Positions 1-11,309 of a stretch of 64,000 bases of DNA are shown one piece after another; within the stretch, counting starts at the first letter, position 1, and each line of letters opens with the position of its first letter. Position numbers and translations under genes: made by a program. The notes below the pieces were generated by a model that was not told the DNA's origin, did no database searches, and saw only the letters and a list, made by a program, of their open reading frames with translations. The stretch lies in the NCBI GenBank assembly GCA_024036415.1, contig JAMWET010004078.1, forward strand, positions 1 through 64,000. The letters run 5' to 3'. The stretch is from Prochilodus magdalenae (lineage: Eukaryota; Chordata; Actinopteri; Characiformes; Prochilodontidae).

Positions 1-1450
1 CGAAGAACGTAAGGCAGACAGAACAGGGGGAGAAACTTGGCTGGGCCACTTAACTAGGGAGCCTTGAACTGCAGCAGACGAGACACAGTGGCCTTTGACT
101 CCAGAATAAATGACCGCCAGGTTGAACTGCACAGGCGTACAAAGTGGAAACGAGGACAGCCTAGCTTTTCACCCTACGGACGGTCCAGCGCCCGATAAAG
201 CCACTCACTCTAGTACATCATTAGAGTCATTAGGATCTCCCTAATTACAAGCATAGACAGAATAACACTAGACACTCCAGTGACATTTACCTGCTGTATT
301 TCGCAGGCAGGGGGTGGAAGCTGGTGTGCTCTTTAGATCGTGATTTTTCCCAGCGGTCTCACCAATCGCTCCTCGTCTAAAGCAGCAAAAGAAGAAGCAC
401 ATATGAGGAACTAGGAGAAGCATGAAGAACCACGGGGCTCCATGTCGTTAACATGGTAACAGCTTACTCCACATAAAGCATAACCATTATGGTAATTTAT
501 GGGATGAGCGTGTAGGAAATCTACATTGACAAAAGCAAACCCTGGCATCCCCTCTAGACACACCATGATCAGGATGGCATGTATGAGGAGTAACAAAACT
601 TGCCTGGCAAAGACTAGTAGCCATAAGCAGCCAAGGGGAAAATCAGGGTATGTGGGCACTCCAGATGGAGGTAGGTAACTGGATTGTGAAAAAGGCTATG
701 GAGGGGAAGCTGTGAAAGGTCATGAGCCATAAACCATAGTCCAGGCATTACCATGCATCACTGTCCGCTAGGGCTAAGCTACGCGGGCCCGTTAGATCAT
801 GAGGGGCTGGTTTCATGGATCTCAATCAATGGGTTAAGATGCAAACAAAAGTCATTAAGAGTGGTTTCGGGTAGTGAATTGACGTTCTAGAGGTATTACC
901 AGGTTACAGTTGTTCACTTGTAGGTAGTGATAGTAAAAAGACATCCACCTCCCTTTGCAGAAAGTCATTAACATGGAAATGTTATGAATAGCCTGATGCC
1001 TCGAGGTATGGTAATAGGAAGCCCGATATTTTGAGTTTGAGATTTAAAAGATGAGCAAGGCCATGCCCGGTTTTAAAAACGTGAACTACCACCCCCTTTC
1101 ACAAACTTAGAACAGCCAACAGTTCATTGAAGTTGTCCTTATGACATTCTGGGGCTGCTCTATATATAAGGACTAGGGGGATTGTCATGCAACAGTTTAG
1201 GATTTTGGAGTCATTTTTGGGATGTCCACTGTATGTCAGTTGTTGCATTGTATAGGTGGCCATCCCAGAAGGATTTGTAACCGACAGGAAGAAACTTGGT
1301 GGGTAGGCTGGTCACTGTGTGAGACATGCCCACATGATTCAAAGAATTCAGGCTTGGGACGCACGTGAGTAAGCCAGTGACGGGCTTTTTGCTGTACCCG
1401 ACGACCCAAAAGCTACAGATTGAGGACATTTAGCAAGAAGTGATGCCCGC
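1..1450. other. Intron sequence, nothing recognised
   Basis: No coding similarity, array or terminal repeat seen. Mixed composition with scattered CpG. Confidence 0.4.
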
Positions 1451-2062
1451 TATGGTCATTTCCCGTTATGCCAGCTACCATTGCAGACCGGGCTGGACGA
1501 TGTTTAGGACTACATGCACGCAGGACAAGTTACGATGCAGGCACTACATGCACGCAGGACAGTTACGACTGCGGATGCATGCACGCAGACAGTTACAGCG
1601 ACTGCCCTAACACCATTGTCAACGTCCAATGTCGTGCCAGTACTGTCGGATCTGTGGACTCAGACATGGCATGAGGTCATCTTCAGTGAGCCCCGCTTTT
1701 GTCTTGGGTGAAGACGACCTAATGAATCCGTGTCTGGAGACACAGCAGCCGGCCAAGATGAGACGACAGGTGTACTGGACCTACAACCCTAGTGCAAAAT
1801 CTGCTAGGAACAGTGTTAGAATATTCAAGCTGCAGGAGATTATCTATCACCAGGAACCAGGTAGGAACCTCAAACAACCTCCTATTGCTGAGACGTTCTA
1901 GCATGATTCTGTATGTCTAGTCAATAAATATTGATCACTATCAGTCCACTAAATATGTATCATCAATTATTGTTCCTCCGGTAACCCTTTATCTTCCTTC
2001 ACAACAGCACCGCAATCCACACCTCCTTCTGGTGCAGCTTGTGATGTTGACTGATGTGTGTT
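1450..2062 (+). pseudogene. Tc1-like transposase remnant, family A copy 1
   Basis: A plus-strand frame at 1629-1901 reads HGMR then, in the overlapping frame at 1514-1711, TWHEVIFSEPRFCLG followed by GEDD, which resembles the F-S-D-E-S-R-F-C-L-G-x-D-D region around the second catalytic Asp of Tc1/IS630 transposases. The frame is broken and the Asp-Glu pair is altered. The downstream part (about 1910-2060) matches the 3' non-coding part of copy 4 at 41400-41530 in reverse, including TCAATTATTGTTCC. It ends in a degenerate terminal repeat (CCTTCTGGTGCAGC). No intact element; left end not found. Confidence 0.6.
1508..1605 (+). repeat. Short tandem repeat, about 35-bp unit, nearly 3 copies
   Basis: The block ACTACATGCACGCAGGAC recurs at about 1509 and 1544, and a shortened version (GCATGCACGCAGACAGTTAC) follows at 1576. 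It lies inside the transposase remnant and probably arose by local duplication in it. Confidence 0.7.
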
Positions 2063-3800
2063 ATATTACTTAGAAGACAGTTGTACATGTTTAAGGCCAC
2101 TGGGGTGTGTCTGAGAGTAAATAATACGGCTGTGTTTGTGTTGTGGATCTTACTCCCTTGTGGAACAATGGCTTTCCCATTGAACCACACTTGTAAAGAT
2201 AATCAGTCGGAAGTTCTTCTGCTGAGGAACAATGAAAACCACATGAAACCAATTTCAACGACTATTTGTTACATCCTACACACGGAATTCCCAGAAATGT
2301 CATTAAAGACAAGTGGACCTGCATTGCTCAGCCTGAACAGCAGGGGCAGTTAGCCATGTTTGTACGAGCTTTAATGCTAACCAGCACTCACGGTCTCCCC
2401 CTAGAACACCCCCCCCAGGTAGCCTCCCCGGGGAAGATATGAGCCGCCTCCTCTACCAGGCTAACAAACTCCCCCCGGTCCCCGCGTGCTGAAACGATTC
2501 AGGGAAACGTTCCTACATAACACAAATATAGATGTCTGCTCTCCTGAGGAGGTTTGGTATTTCTACCACACAAAACCAATATTCACCACTTTCAAATAAC
2601 CACTCTAGAAAAATAAAGTATACTTCTTTATTAAATCCGAAACATTCTGTAAAAGATTGTCCCGTGTTCAAAACTAAGAATATGTCAGTACGACTACCTT
2701 GTCGACAGTATAGATATTGGCTTTGCCACCAGAGACAGGTATCTGACAAAGAGTGGGACAGTCACCAGGGAAACGAAAACGCGCATGCGACACGAAGGGG
2801 GTGGGTATGGGGTGTTGAGGTAGCACGACATAGGTCGGACTGCCATCAGAAGGAAAGGCCGATCACAAGTCACCCAGGGAACAAAAATGATGATCGTTTA
2901 GAGTGGATCGCACTCCGGGGTCCATATGGCTACGATGTTATCTACATACAGAAGTCATGCGTGTCCATATCAGGTGGGGTACTGATTATGAGAAGAGGAA
3001 CATATACTATAAAGGGAAACCGAGAGCGGCTCACTCAACTTGTCGGCTTACATTGCGTCTGCACAGAGTCGGTTTTCTGGCTGTGATGAGTTTCTCACGT
3101 CTGTGGTACAGAGATGATTACGGCCCTGGTACTTTAGTCACTAGCGCTATATCACACATAAGGCGCTCACTGGGGAGCCAAGCGTGTTCGAAACACACCT
3201 TGACATGTATATGAGATCCTCGCTCTAGCGATACATTGCTTTTTTTGTGTGTTTTTTTTTCTAATGATGCCAAACGGTCTACTACAAGGTTCTGTCGACG
3301 CATCACATTCTGTCGATTCCTGGTCCTGGGTGTGTATGAGTACGTTTCCCATCCTGTGTTGCAACTATTTTTTAGACGGGACCTTCCATGGATGAGTCGT
3401 GTTCATGATTTTAAACCTGCATCTGACCAGAGTACGAATGATCAAAACCAAAATGATAAGAAAAGGGTGTCATGTTGTATTACGAGCGTTGGAGAACATG
3501 TGATATGATATAGCAAACACGTCACAGCAGTCAAAACATGGGTCTGTCTGTAACTAACATTTTTGGGGACAAAGTAGGAAAAACTATCCCAGCACAATAC
3601 TCAACACACCCACTTGTTATGCCATGATTCCCCTGCTAGACCCAAACATCTCCACAAGCAACAAGAACAAATGAAAAAAAAAAAAGATTAAAGAAATCAT
3701 TCTGATATGTATGTAAAGCTACTGCATTCCAAAATGTTCGTATTGTTCGGTATTGTCACACAGTGATAGTCTTTATTAGACAGTGGCATTAAACTGAGTA
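2063..3800. other. Intron segment with relatively high CpG and a 184-codon open frame
   Basis: Between about 2440 and 3300 CpG is more common than in most of the intron. An open frame on plus at 2532-3086 encodes 184 residues with no motif I recognise, no hydrophobic segment and no repeats. I do not call it a gene. The rest shows nothing recognisable. Confidence 0.4.
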
Positions 3801-3805
3801 GGAGT

Positions 3806-4086
3806 TGCGTCGCTGTCCAATGAAAAAACATGTATCTCCACTTTTGTCCATTTGTACTTTGATGCATCATTGCACACAGCAGCTACTGTTTACATGCGAG
3901 TGTGGACAGGAATCTCTAATGATTAGAATGTTTGACCAACCGAAGGGCCCAAAAAGTCATGTCGGAAAGACGTCTGGTTCCATTGACTGCCATTAAAGTT
4001 AAGCTGAGGCGTTTTTTGGCCTTGCTCTGCTAAAGTTACCATTTTGGAGATACTTGTTTTTCTGCGTGTGGCTGGGACGCGACGTA
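3806..4086. mobile_element. MITE family D, copy 1
   Basis: Ends are related inverted repeats: CGCTGTCCAATG...CATGTATCTCCA on the left and TGGAGATACTTGTTTTTCTGCG on the right. The interior (GACGTCTGGTTCCATTGACT) matches the reverse complement of the copy at 39169-39396. About 280 bp with no coding capacity; a non-autonomous DNA transposon. Superfamily not determined. Confidence 0.7.
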
Positions 4087-5065
4087 TCCATTAAATGTCT
4101 GTTTGCTCCTACATTTTGCTCCATGCTATACAAAGCACAGACAAATCTACTGCATGCTCCTACTACTAGCCCTCTATTCATTTGGGTGTAATAGTTATTC
4201 AATTTCCACACATAAGCCCTTGTGGCTGTGTGTAGGCAACTAAGTGGAGCACGCCAGTCGCAAGTAGCAGTGTGTTTGTGCTTGTGAAAAGGTCCAGTTG
4301 CTCTGAGAGAGAGCTGAAGCGTGGGCTGTGTGTGCCTCCGCGGTAGTGGAATGGGCAGCCGTCCAGGCCTGCTCAATGGCTTTCCCGCTCAGCGAGCCCT
4401 CCCTACACTCATGGGTTAGGTTCCATCCACTTTCACTCGACCCCCCGGCCTAACTGTATACACCAGCAGCGTGCCTTATAGTGTAGGCTGGTCCCACAAT
4501 GCATAACAGCTTCCCTGGGGCAAGCAATGGAGGGGACTGTCCGGTGCAGAGCAACGGTCCGTTTTGGCTAAGCTCGTCAAAGGGGATGTGCATGGCCAGT
4601 TTCCTGAGTGACAACGGATGCTCAGGGATCTAACTACCTGAAGCTGAAGCCTTCTGGTTTCTGACCCTGGTTCTAATAGTAAAGGCCTATTTTGAAACAG
4701 TCCGACAATAAGCAGAAGAGTATCGTTGCTCCCAGTTGTGCAGTTGACACCCCTAGACAGAAAGAGAAGATCGAGGCCAAACTAAGTGAACATCAGTGCT
4801 AATAGTGTGATGTTATCATGTACTTGTTGAGAACAAAAACCTAATTTAAGAATAACGCACTTATGATAAAAAACTAGAGTACATGTAAGTAAAACTATAA
4901 CAACCACAGTGTAAGAAATAATAATTCCCTAGTCCGCATGATGAACCCGTTGGGACACACCAAGCAGAGCACGCGCCCCTTACCCCGCGAGAACTGCACA
5001 TGCGGATGGATTGCCATCGAATTTTATTCATAATTTTTTATTTTTCTTCTTATAAATGAATTCAT
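4087..5065. other. Intron sequence, nothing recognised
   Basis: No coding similarity, terminal repeats or arrays seen. Confidence 0.35.
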
Positions 5066-5089
5066 GCAACTCATTGACCCTACACTGAC

Positions 5090-5390
5090 GGACATGGGGA
5101 ACTCTGTGAACTACAGCAAGCAGGGAACCAGGCTTGTGATCGGCTAAGTTGCCGGTTCAATTCCCTGAACTGATAACACTGAGGAAGGACATGAAAGTGA
5201 ACTTGAGCACGGCACCCAACCCCCCAACTGCTCCCTAAGGGCGCTTTGGAACAGGGGCTGCCCCTCGCTCTGGGCAAAGTGTGCTCGAACTGCCCCCTTA
5301 GTGTGGGTGTTGTGTGTCGATGTATTTACTGCACAAGATGGGACACAGAGCTCAAATTCCTCTGTGTGTGAGGGGGTACAGTTGATGATT
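5090..5390 (+). mobile_element. tRNA-derived SINE
   Basis: A B-box-like sequence CCGGTTCAATTCC lies at about 5152-5164, preceded by a tRNA-like body. The body is followed by the segment CTTGAGCACGGCACCCAACC and the CCCCTCGCTCTGGGCAAAGTG region, typical of a widespread teleost SINE. A diverged copy without an obvious A-box. Confidence 0.65.
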
Positions 5391-5392
5391 GG

Positions 5393-5520
5393 TTCTTAAA
5401 ATTCATAAACTTTGGACTGGTGACCTGTCCAGGGGTCCTTTCCTGCCTTCTCGCAGTGGCTCAAGGCTCGGCAGCGCCCCCTGCGACCACCCCAGGATAA
5501 GGGGGTTTAGATTGATGAAT
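5393..5520 (+). mobile_element. LINE/SINE 3' tail fragment
   Basis: It contains GGTGACCTGTCCAGGGGTCC and CCCCCTGCGACCACCCCAGG followed by a GATTGATGAATTGAATG tail. This matches the common fish repeat tail with the form GACCCTG..GGATAAG..GAATGAATG. Fragment only. Confidence 0.6.
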
Positions 5521-6430
5521 TGAATGTACTTTTTATAGCTTTGTTCAAAATGCAAGCTCTACTAATATTGTGGCACAGGGTAATCAATAAAATCAGGTTT
5601 TCATGTAAAACACTTCAAATTATATGAGGACGGTAATTGCTTGCTTCTAAAAGAAATGGTGCTTGAATCCTCAACACATTGTAGAGGAAGACTGGTGAGG
5701 CCAAAATAGTCGTCAGAACAAATATTGGTCCATATCTGTCACTATTTTTGTGCCATTAGCAACATGATTTCTTCCATAATTATGAATTGTAAACAAATGT
5801 AACAGATTATTTAGACTTTTAATAAAAAAGTACAAACACCAAAACCTTAACGCGAAGAAAAAAACAGCGATAAAACTGCTTGGGTAAAGCTGGATTTTAT
5901 AATACAAAGAGGGAATAAAGACTGTAAATGGAACGTTTTATTATGACAAAGAACTATAGTGACGTGAGCTGGGGTTCACCATATAAACAATAAAACGAAA
6001 TGGTCCCTGTCTACCAAGAAAGAAAAAAAAAACCAAGAAATTAAAATGATTTTTTTTCCCAGTAGAAATAAAATCCATAATTAATAAAAAAGAATTATTG
6101 CACTGTATAAATTGTAGTAAATAAATCGAAAAGAGATAAAAGATAAGCAGAAAACATTGAAAGAACTAAATGTTGTAATTAATTCGGGTGGACAAATAAT
6201 AAAAAAAAGCTCTGCATCGCGTACTTGTACTATAGACAAACTGCTTTTGAGACTAAGAGAATCATCATTTCAGAGCCGATCTATAAAAAACTTCTATATA
6301 TTTCTTCATTACCCTTAAATTTGAAATATTCTGCTGGCTATTACATTGGGGTATATGTATTGAGTCCTCCCTTTTAGGCAACACTTCTCCACTCTTTCGT
6401 ACTTGGTTTCTGTAGAGCTGGGAGAATTGG
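5521..6430. other. AT-rich intron segment
   Basis: Strongly AT-rich with A runs and many TTTATT/AATAAA hexamers; no coding or mobile features seen. Confidence 0.4.
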
Positions 6431-6499
6431 AAGTTAGGAACTTGAACGAAATCTAAGTTCACAATAGAGCGGACACAACACTAACCATGAAACATATTT

Positions 6500-7094
6500 G
6501 AACAGCCACAAACTGCCGTGACAGGTCAGTGAGGCACACAGGCTGCAATGGTGGACGCTCTGTGGCCTTGGACTGACTCCACATTGTCTCCTAGGTCCAT
6601 CTGCAGTGACCCGAGAAATGTGTGACGTGCCCAAACCCATCTGTGTGTGGAGGCATTGTCGGTCATCAGCAAGACAAACATGGTTTGTGGTCATTTGTTC
6701 ACTTACGGTCCAGAAGGGACACTAGACCGGTGGGTATGTCATAACCACCTCCACCCCTAGCATGCACTATATCTGCGAAGGAACCGTGCGAATGTATCAG
6801 AGAAATATTGAAGCTGCATGGGAAGGATTATCAACAGGACACCATTAGGAAACCTCTGAACAACTCCATGCCGAGACGTCTGGCATGTGTGTATGAGTGG
6901 ATGAACTGGATGGCGGCCCGACACCATACTGAGAGACACTACTTCTGTAATGATGTAGCTCAATAAATAATTTCCCACATCAGTCTGACACTTATTATCA
7001 TTTTACTGTTCCTGGTCACCTTTACCTTGCCTTCCCAATATTACAATCCCACACTTCCTTCTGGGTGCAAACTACTCTTTTGACGATGAGTGTA
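6500..7094 (+). pseudogene. Tc1-like transposase remnant with right terminal repeat, family A copy 2
   Basis: Plus strand at 6798-6830 reads QRNIEAAWEGLS, then after a frameshift 6845-6900 reads DTIRKPLNNSMPRRLACVYE. Both resemble the C-terminus of Tc1-like transposases. The right terminal repeat is at 7044-7094 (ACAATCCCACACTTCCTTCT, ending GATGAGTGTA) and matches copies 3 and 4. The sequence 6798-6945 aligns in reverse with copy 4 at 41530-41680. The left end is not found and 6500-6790 is assigned only by position. Confidence 0.7.
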
Positions 7095-9134
7095 TCTCAA
7101 TCACGTGCTTTGAAACTTTTGACCTGTGCTGATCCAGCCACTGATATTAAACCTGCGTCTTGGTGTTCTAAAAAAAGCAAGAAATGAGGAATTGAGTACC
7201 AGCTGCGTCCACTCTGCTTGGTCGCACGACCAGAGGGCCACGTGCAGTGTGCAAGGAAGTGCTGTGGGAGATGGCCGTCTCCGCTGAGAGCTCAGCCTGG
7301 CCGTGCTCGGCCGCCTCCTGTGGAGCAGGGGAGAAGCCGGGTTTTCACCCCTCAGCCAGCACGATGCCTCACAGGCTTTTTAGCCATGCTGAAATCAGGC
7401 CTGGGCTGCCCTGCCCCATCTCACTAAAACACACAAAACACACTGACTGCTCAGGCAATAAAAAAAAACACAACACACACACAAAAAAAAGAGGGCGTGT
7501 GTCAGAGCGGAATATATAGCTGTGAAGTGACAACGGTTTTTTATATGAGATGATTCAAACAGTGAATCAGCTCCCCCATCCAGTACGTAACCTCTCTCTC
7601 ACATATACGCACACAGATACAAACAAAACACTGGCAGTTCAGCCTGCCGCCAGTTGGCCCAGTCCACCAAGCACACAAATTCAGCAAACACAGAGATCAC
7701 ACCCTTATCAAAACACGATTTGTTATCCGACACAAATACACCCACTGCTAATGTTAGGGAAAGTTTATGGGGGAACAGCCCGAGGCAGAGGAATTGTTAT
7801 TTTACAGGATCGGCAGTATGCAGCTCTGCTATTACGCAAGACACAAGATCCTCCATGTCACCACCCTGTACTATTTTTTACCTTTATAGTACATCTGTTC
7901 CCATTAGTCAGCTTGACAGAGCATATGTTTTATCCACAGAGAGTACTCACAGGCTTATTACCGCTCTCTGCCTTACCCCTAAGCTTTCTTCTATCAGAGC
8001 CGTACAAGACAGAGAAGACAATACTATTTGACTACATGATCTGCGCGTCTCAGAGCTCACGACGTTAACAGCAGGCCCCATAGCCCTTCACCCTGAAGAC
8101 GTTGTTTCATTGACAGTGAGTTCCAACACACACTGCTAATCCCGAGACTTATGCATCCCCTTTTAAGCTGCCGGACTGACAGTGTTGCGGAAATTAACGG
8201 ACCTTAGAGCCGGCCAGAGCACGTAATCTTCCTCCCAGCCATTTTCAAAATTAATAGCCGACTCCAAGGGTGACCAATCAAATACTCTCGAGTAAGTGCT
8301 CTGGTTATCACCCTCCAAAGTCATTTGCAGAGGAGTCACAAAATCAACTGAAAGCTACACCGGAGGAAGCTTTTCGACACAGAGACAAGGGAGGATGGTG
8401 CGGTGGGGGAAGGCATAAGTCCAACCGAGAAGGCTGTGCACTCCAACGCAGAAGCAGCAGCAGCCCTGCATATTGAAACGCCCTTCGTTCAAACACGAAA
8501 GACGGTATGAATCGACTTGCCTCTGAGGATACAAATCTACGTCGGAAGCATGTCAGGCTCTCATAAGAGCAGTCCATCGTACATCTGCCTGTCGCTTAGC
8601 AAACCAGAGACCTGGTGGTAGCTTTAGGGTGTGCGGGAGAGAAGGTGGGTGGGAGAGGGGGAGATAGAGAGAGAGTAAAAGAGGGCGGACCGGATTGAAT
8701 GAAACACTGTCAGGCAGTGGCAAACACTGAGACGGTTTATAGCTCAAATATTCATGATTATGAAATGGCACTGATAGGTAATGAGATGCTGAAAACCTGC
8801 ATCAATAACACCTGTTTAGCAACAAACAAACAAACAAGGGCGATTAGCAAAGTTAGGCTGGTGATACCGGGAGGATCTTTAAGAGCAGGGCCCAGGGCTG
8901 AACCCTGCACGTATCCTTCGTTCTGTCTTCCATCTTATCGCAGGCAACAGTCATGACCGTCCTAAGTCAAAACCAGAAAACCCTAACAGCATGCAGCAAT
9001 GTCTGAAAGTTAGTGGACTCTTTATCATTCTGTGAATTTCTACGTAAATGTGGCCTTCAAAATGATCAGGTCTTCATTTAACTCAGGCATGAGATAACAA
9101 GTAAAACATACTGTAATATTTTACTCATTTATCA
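7095..9134. other. Intron sequence without recognised genes
   Basis: CA- and A-rich at 7430-7640. An open frame of 172 codons (7550-8068, plus) and an overlapping one of 125 codons have no recognisable motif and are read as chance. No terminal repeats seen. Confidence 0.35.
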
Positions 9135-9217
9135 CAAATTGATCCTATAAGTGTGACTGACCCTACCTGAGTGGTGTTCACTCAGGTAGGGTCAGTCACA
9201 CTTATAGGATCAATTTG
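9135..9217. repeat. Perfect 39-bp inverted repeat with 5-base loop
   Basis: The left arm is 9135-9173 and the right arm 9179-9217; they are exact reverse complements over 39 bases, with GTGTT between. The arm starts CAAATTGATCCTATAAGTGT. Neither flank extends the pairing. Perfect arms imply a recent origin, or selection, or an assembly fold-back. Confidence 0.95.
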
Positions 9218-9545
9218 GATCATAGTTACCCTTTTAAGGAGTGGTCACAGAATGAAAATGACTACAGGACATTCTGGAGGATAGAAAAGATCATCAGGGT
9301 AACATCTAAGGACCTGCAGGTGTCTCGTACACTGGCTATTGTCAGTTCAAGAGTCCAAAATCACGCAAACACTGAACAAGTAAAGGTTACCACTCCTCAT
9401 TTAACGTTTCTGCCTGTTTAAAGTTTCCTAGTGACCTTCCATTTGGACGACGGCTGAGATAATGTTATGTTATGGACAGATAAAGCAAAAACGGATCTTT
9501 GTGGCTATTTTGGTAAGCGATGTCGTGTCTGGCAACCAAATACAG

Positions 9546-9736
9546 CATTCATTTACGGCATTTAGCTGACGCTCTCATCCAGAGCGACTTACAAGGTTTA
9601 TCATATCAAGGTAGGCCAATATGGTGTTAGGAGTCTTGCCCAAGGACTTATTGGTGTAGCACAGCGTAGTCACCCAGACCAGGATTCGCCCACCAGCCGT
9701 GTAGTGGTGTTATCCACTGAGCTACACCAACCAGCA
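9546..9736 (-). mobile_element. tRNA-derived SINE, family E copy 1
   Basis: In reverse orientation: the tRNA-like head (GGTTGGTGTAGCTCAGTGGA) is at the high end and the tail with CGCTCTGGATGAGAGCGTCAGC at the low end. Same family as the copies at 26317 and 48656. The B-box is degraded. Confidence 0.8.
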
Positions 9737-11309
9737 TGAAAACCCTATTCAGACTTTGAGGCAAGGTGGTGGCGCTATCATGGCTTGGTGGTGTTTTGCT
9801 GCTATTGGACCTGGACAGTTTGGCATCATTTGATGGAGCTATAAAATTCTGGATTGTAATAAAACATTCTACAGGGAATTGCTGGGTCATCCATCCACAA
9901 ACTGGCCCTCAGCAGAAGGGGGGTTCTGCATAAAGATAATATCCCTAAAACCACCAGTTAGTCTACAGAAATGGCTAAAGCACAGAAATACTGCATTTTG
10001 GAATGGCTGGCTCTGAACCCAAAAGAAAATCCAAGCTGTGGCAGTCTTGCAGGAAAAAGCCCACCAGCATAACCCAGTTGAAGCAGTTCTGTACGGAGGT
10101 ATCTATCATTATGAGTTACATGAAGATATGATCATATCTGGGTCACATTCAGATAGAAATTCGCAGGATGATACAGTGTTCACAAACTTTTAAGCAGAAG
10201 CGTAATCGTCAATTACCCATCTGTGTATCCTGAATTATTAATGCTTATGTACATCCTGGAAAACCAACAACCAAGCCATCCTCCTCATAGATGAGCAGAG
10301 CTATTTAACAAATCCAGACAGGAAGGGCTGACATAGAACATAAAGTACATAAATTAGTATGTCGAGGCAACCGTCTACTCTGACCTTCATCTTTAATGAG
10401 GTAAACACGAGCTAGCCCTCAGGAGTGCTACAGAATTGCACACGTCCTCTCAGTACAGACATCTGGCAACCCTAATGAGCAACTCTGGACATAAATTACA
10501 AGGGAAAAAGACAAACACTGCATTTCAAGTCAAAAATGATGCCTGTCCTTAAAAACATGCCTCACATTTCCCACCAATCAGAGAGCACGAATGAGCCCAT
10601 ACCCCTGTTCACTGCCATTTAGAAGTAGGCGGAGGGGTCCAGCGCAGCTTCACATAGCCAGGTGACAGAATACCAAAACACTGTCACAGTATTTTTAGTG
10701 CAGACATGTAGAAGTGTATAAGAGTCCTGAGCAGCCTTACGCAAGGGCTTACAAGGTGTATCCTCCACCACAAGCAGTGTAATGCCACGTAACAGCAAAG
10801 ACGTCTTATGAAAATGTCAGTGACAAGTTTAGATCAGAGCTTGCAGTGGGCAGAGAAAGGCCTGGTATACGCTACAGCTCCCAAGACCAGTCTGGTTATT
10901 TTTACCCTCTAATGCAGCCATTGTCGCCATGGAAAATGTCATTGCAAGGGTAATTAGACAATCAGCTATAGAACATAATGGCACAGTTATGGTAAACGAT
11001 TCTAAATGAAGGTGTCACCTATGCCTTAATTACAGGTGTTACCAAGCGGCCAACAATCAAAGCCTCCATTTCTGGCCCTGGTTCCATTAATGTGCGTCAA
11101 CAAACGGAAATAAGAATGCAGATTCCATAGCGGTCTGTTATGTGGCAGTAAAACAGTGAAGAAGTGTAACCAGACACCACAGTGTGGCGACAGGCTGAAC
11201 AGTGGCTAAGGTGCTTCAGTATTCTAAGTCACATACAGAGCACGAGTAGACCTTTTGCCCTACTGTCCCACCTTTCATGCTCTGCTCCACCACTCTGGAA
11301 CAGCACACG
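9737..11309. other. Intron sequence with a candidate conserved noncoding segment
   Basis: No genes or arrays. About 9740-10080 may contain a decayed DNA transposon (partial match to Tc1-type non-coding parts), but I cannot define ends. 10915-11110 is described separately. Confidence 0.3.
10915..11110. promoter_or_regulatory. Candidate conserved noncoding element
   Basis: Non-repetitive, with homeodomain-like cores (GGTAATTAGACAATCAG, CCTTAATTACAGGTG) and no coding potential, in a large developmental-type intron. The call rests only on texture. Confidence 0.25.

Noticed and set aside
7550..8068. 172-codon open frame as a gene
   Set aside because: No motif, low-complexity His/Thr/Ser-rich start, overlapping frame equally open, no splice or homology support.
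9135..9217. microRNA precursor
   Set aside because: Perfect pairing with no bulges and a 5-base loop is unlike a conserved animal miRNA hairpin; without small-RNA data it stays an unexplained inverted repeat.
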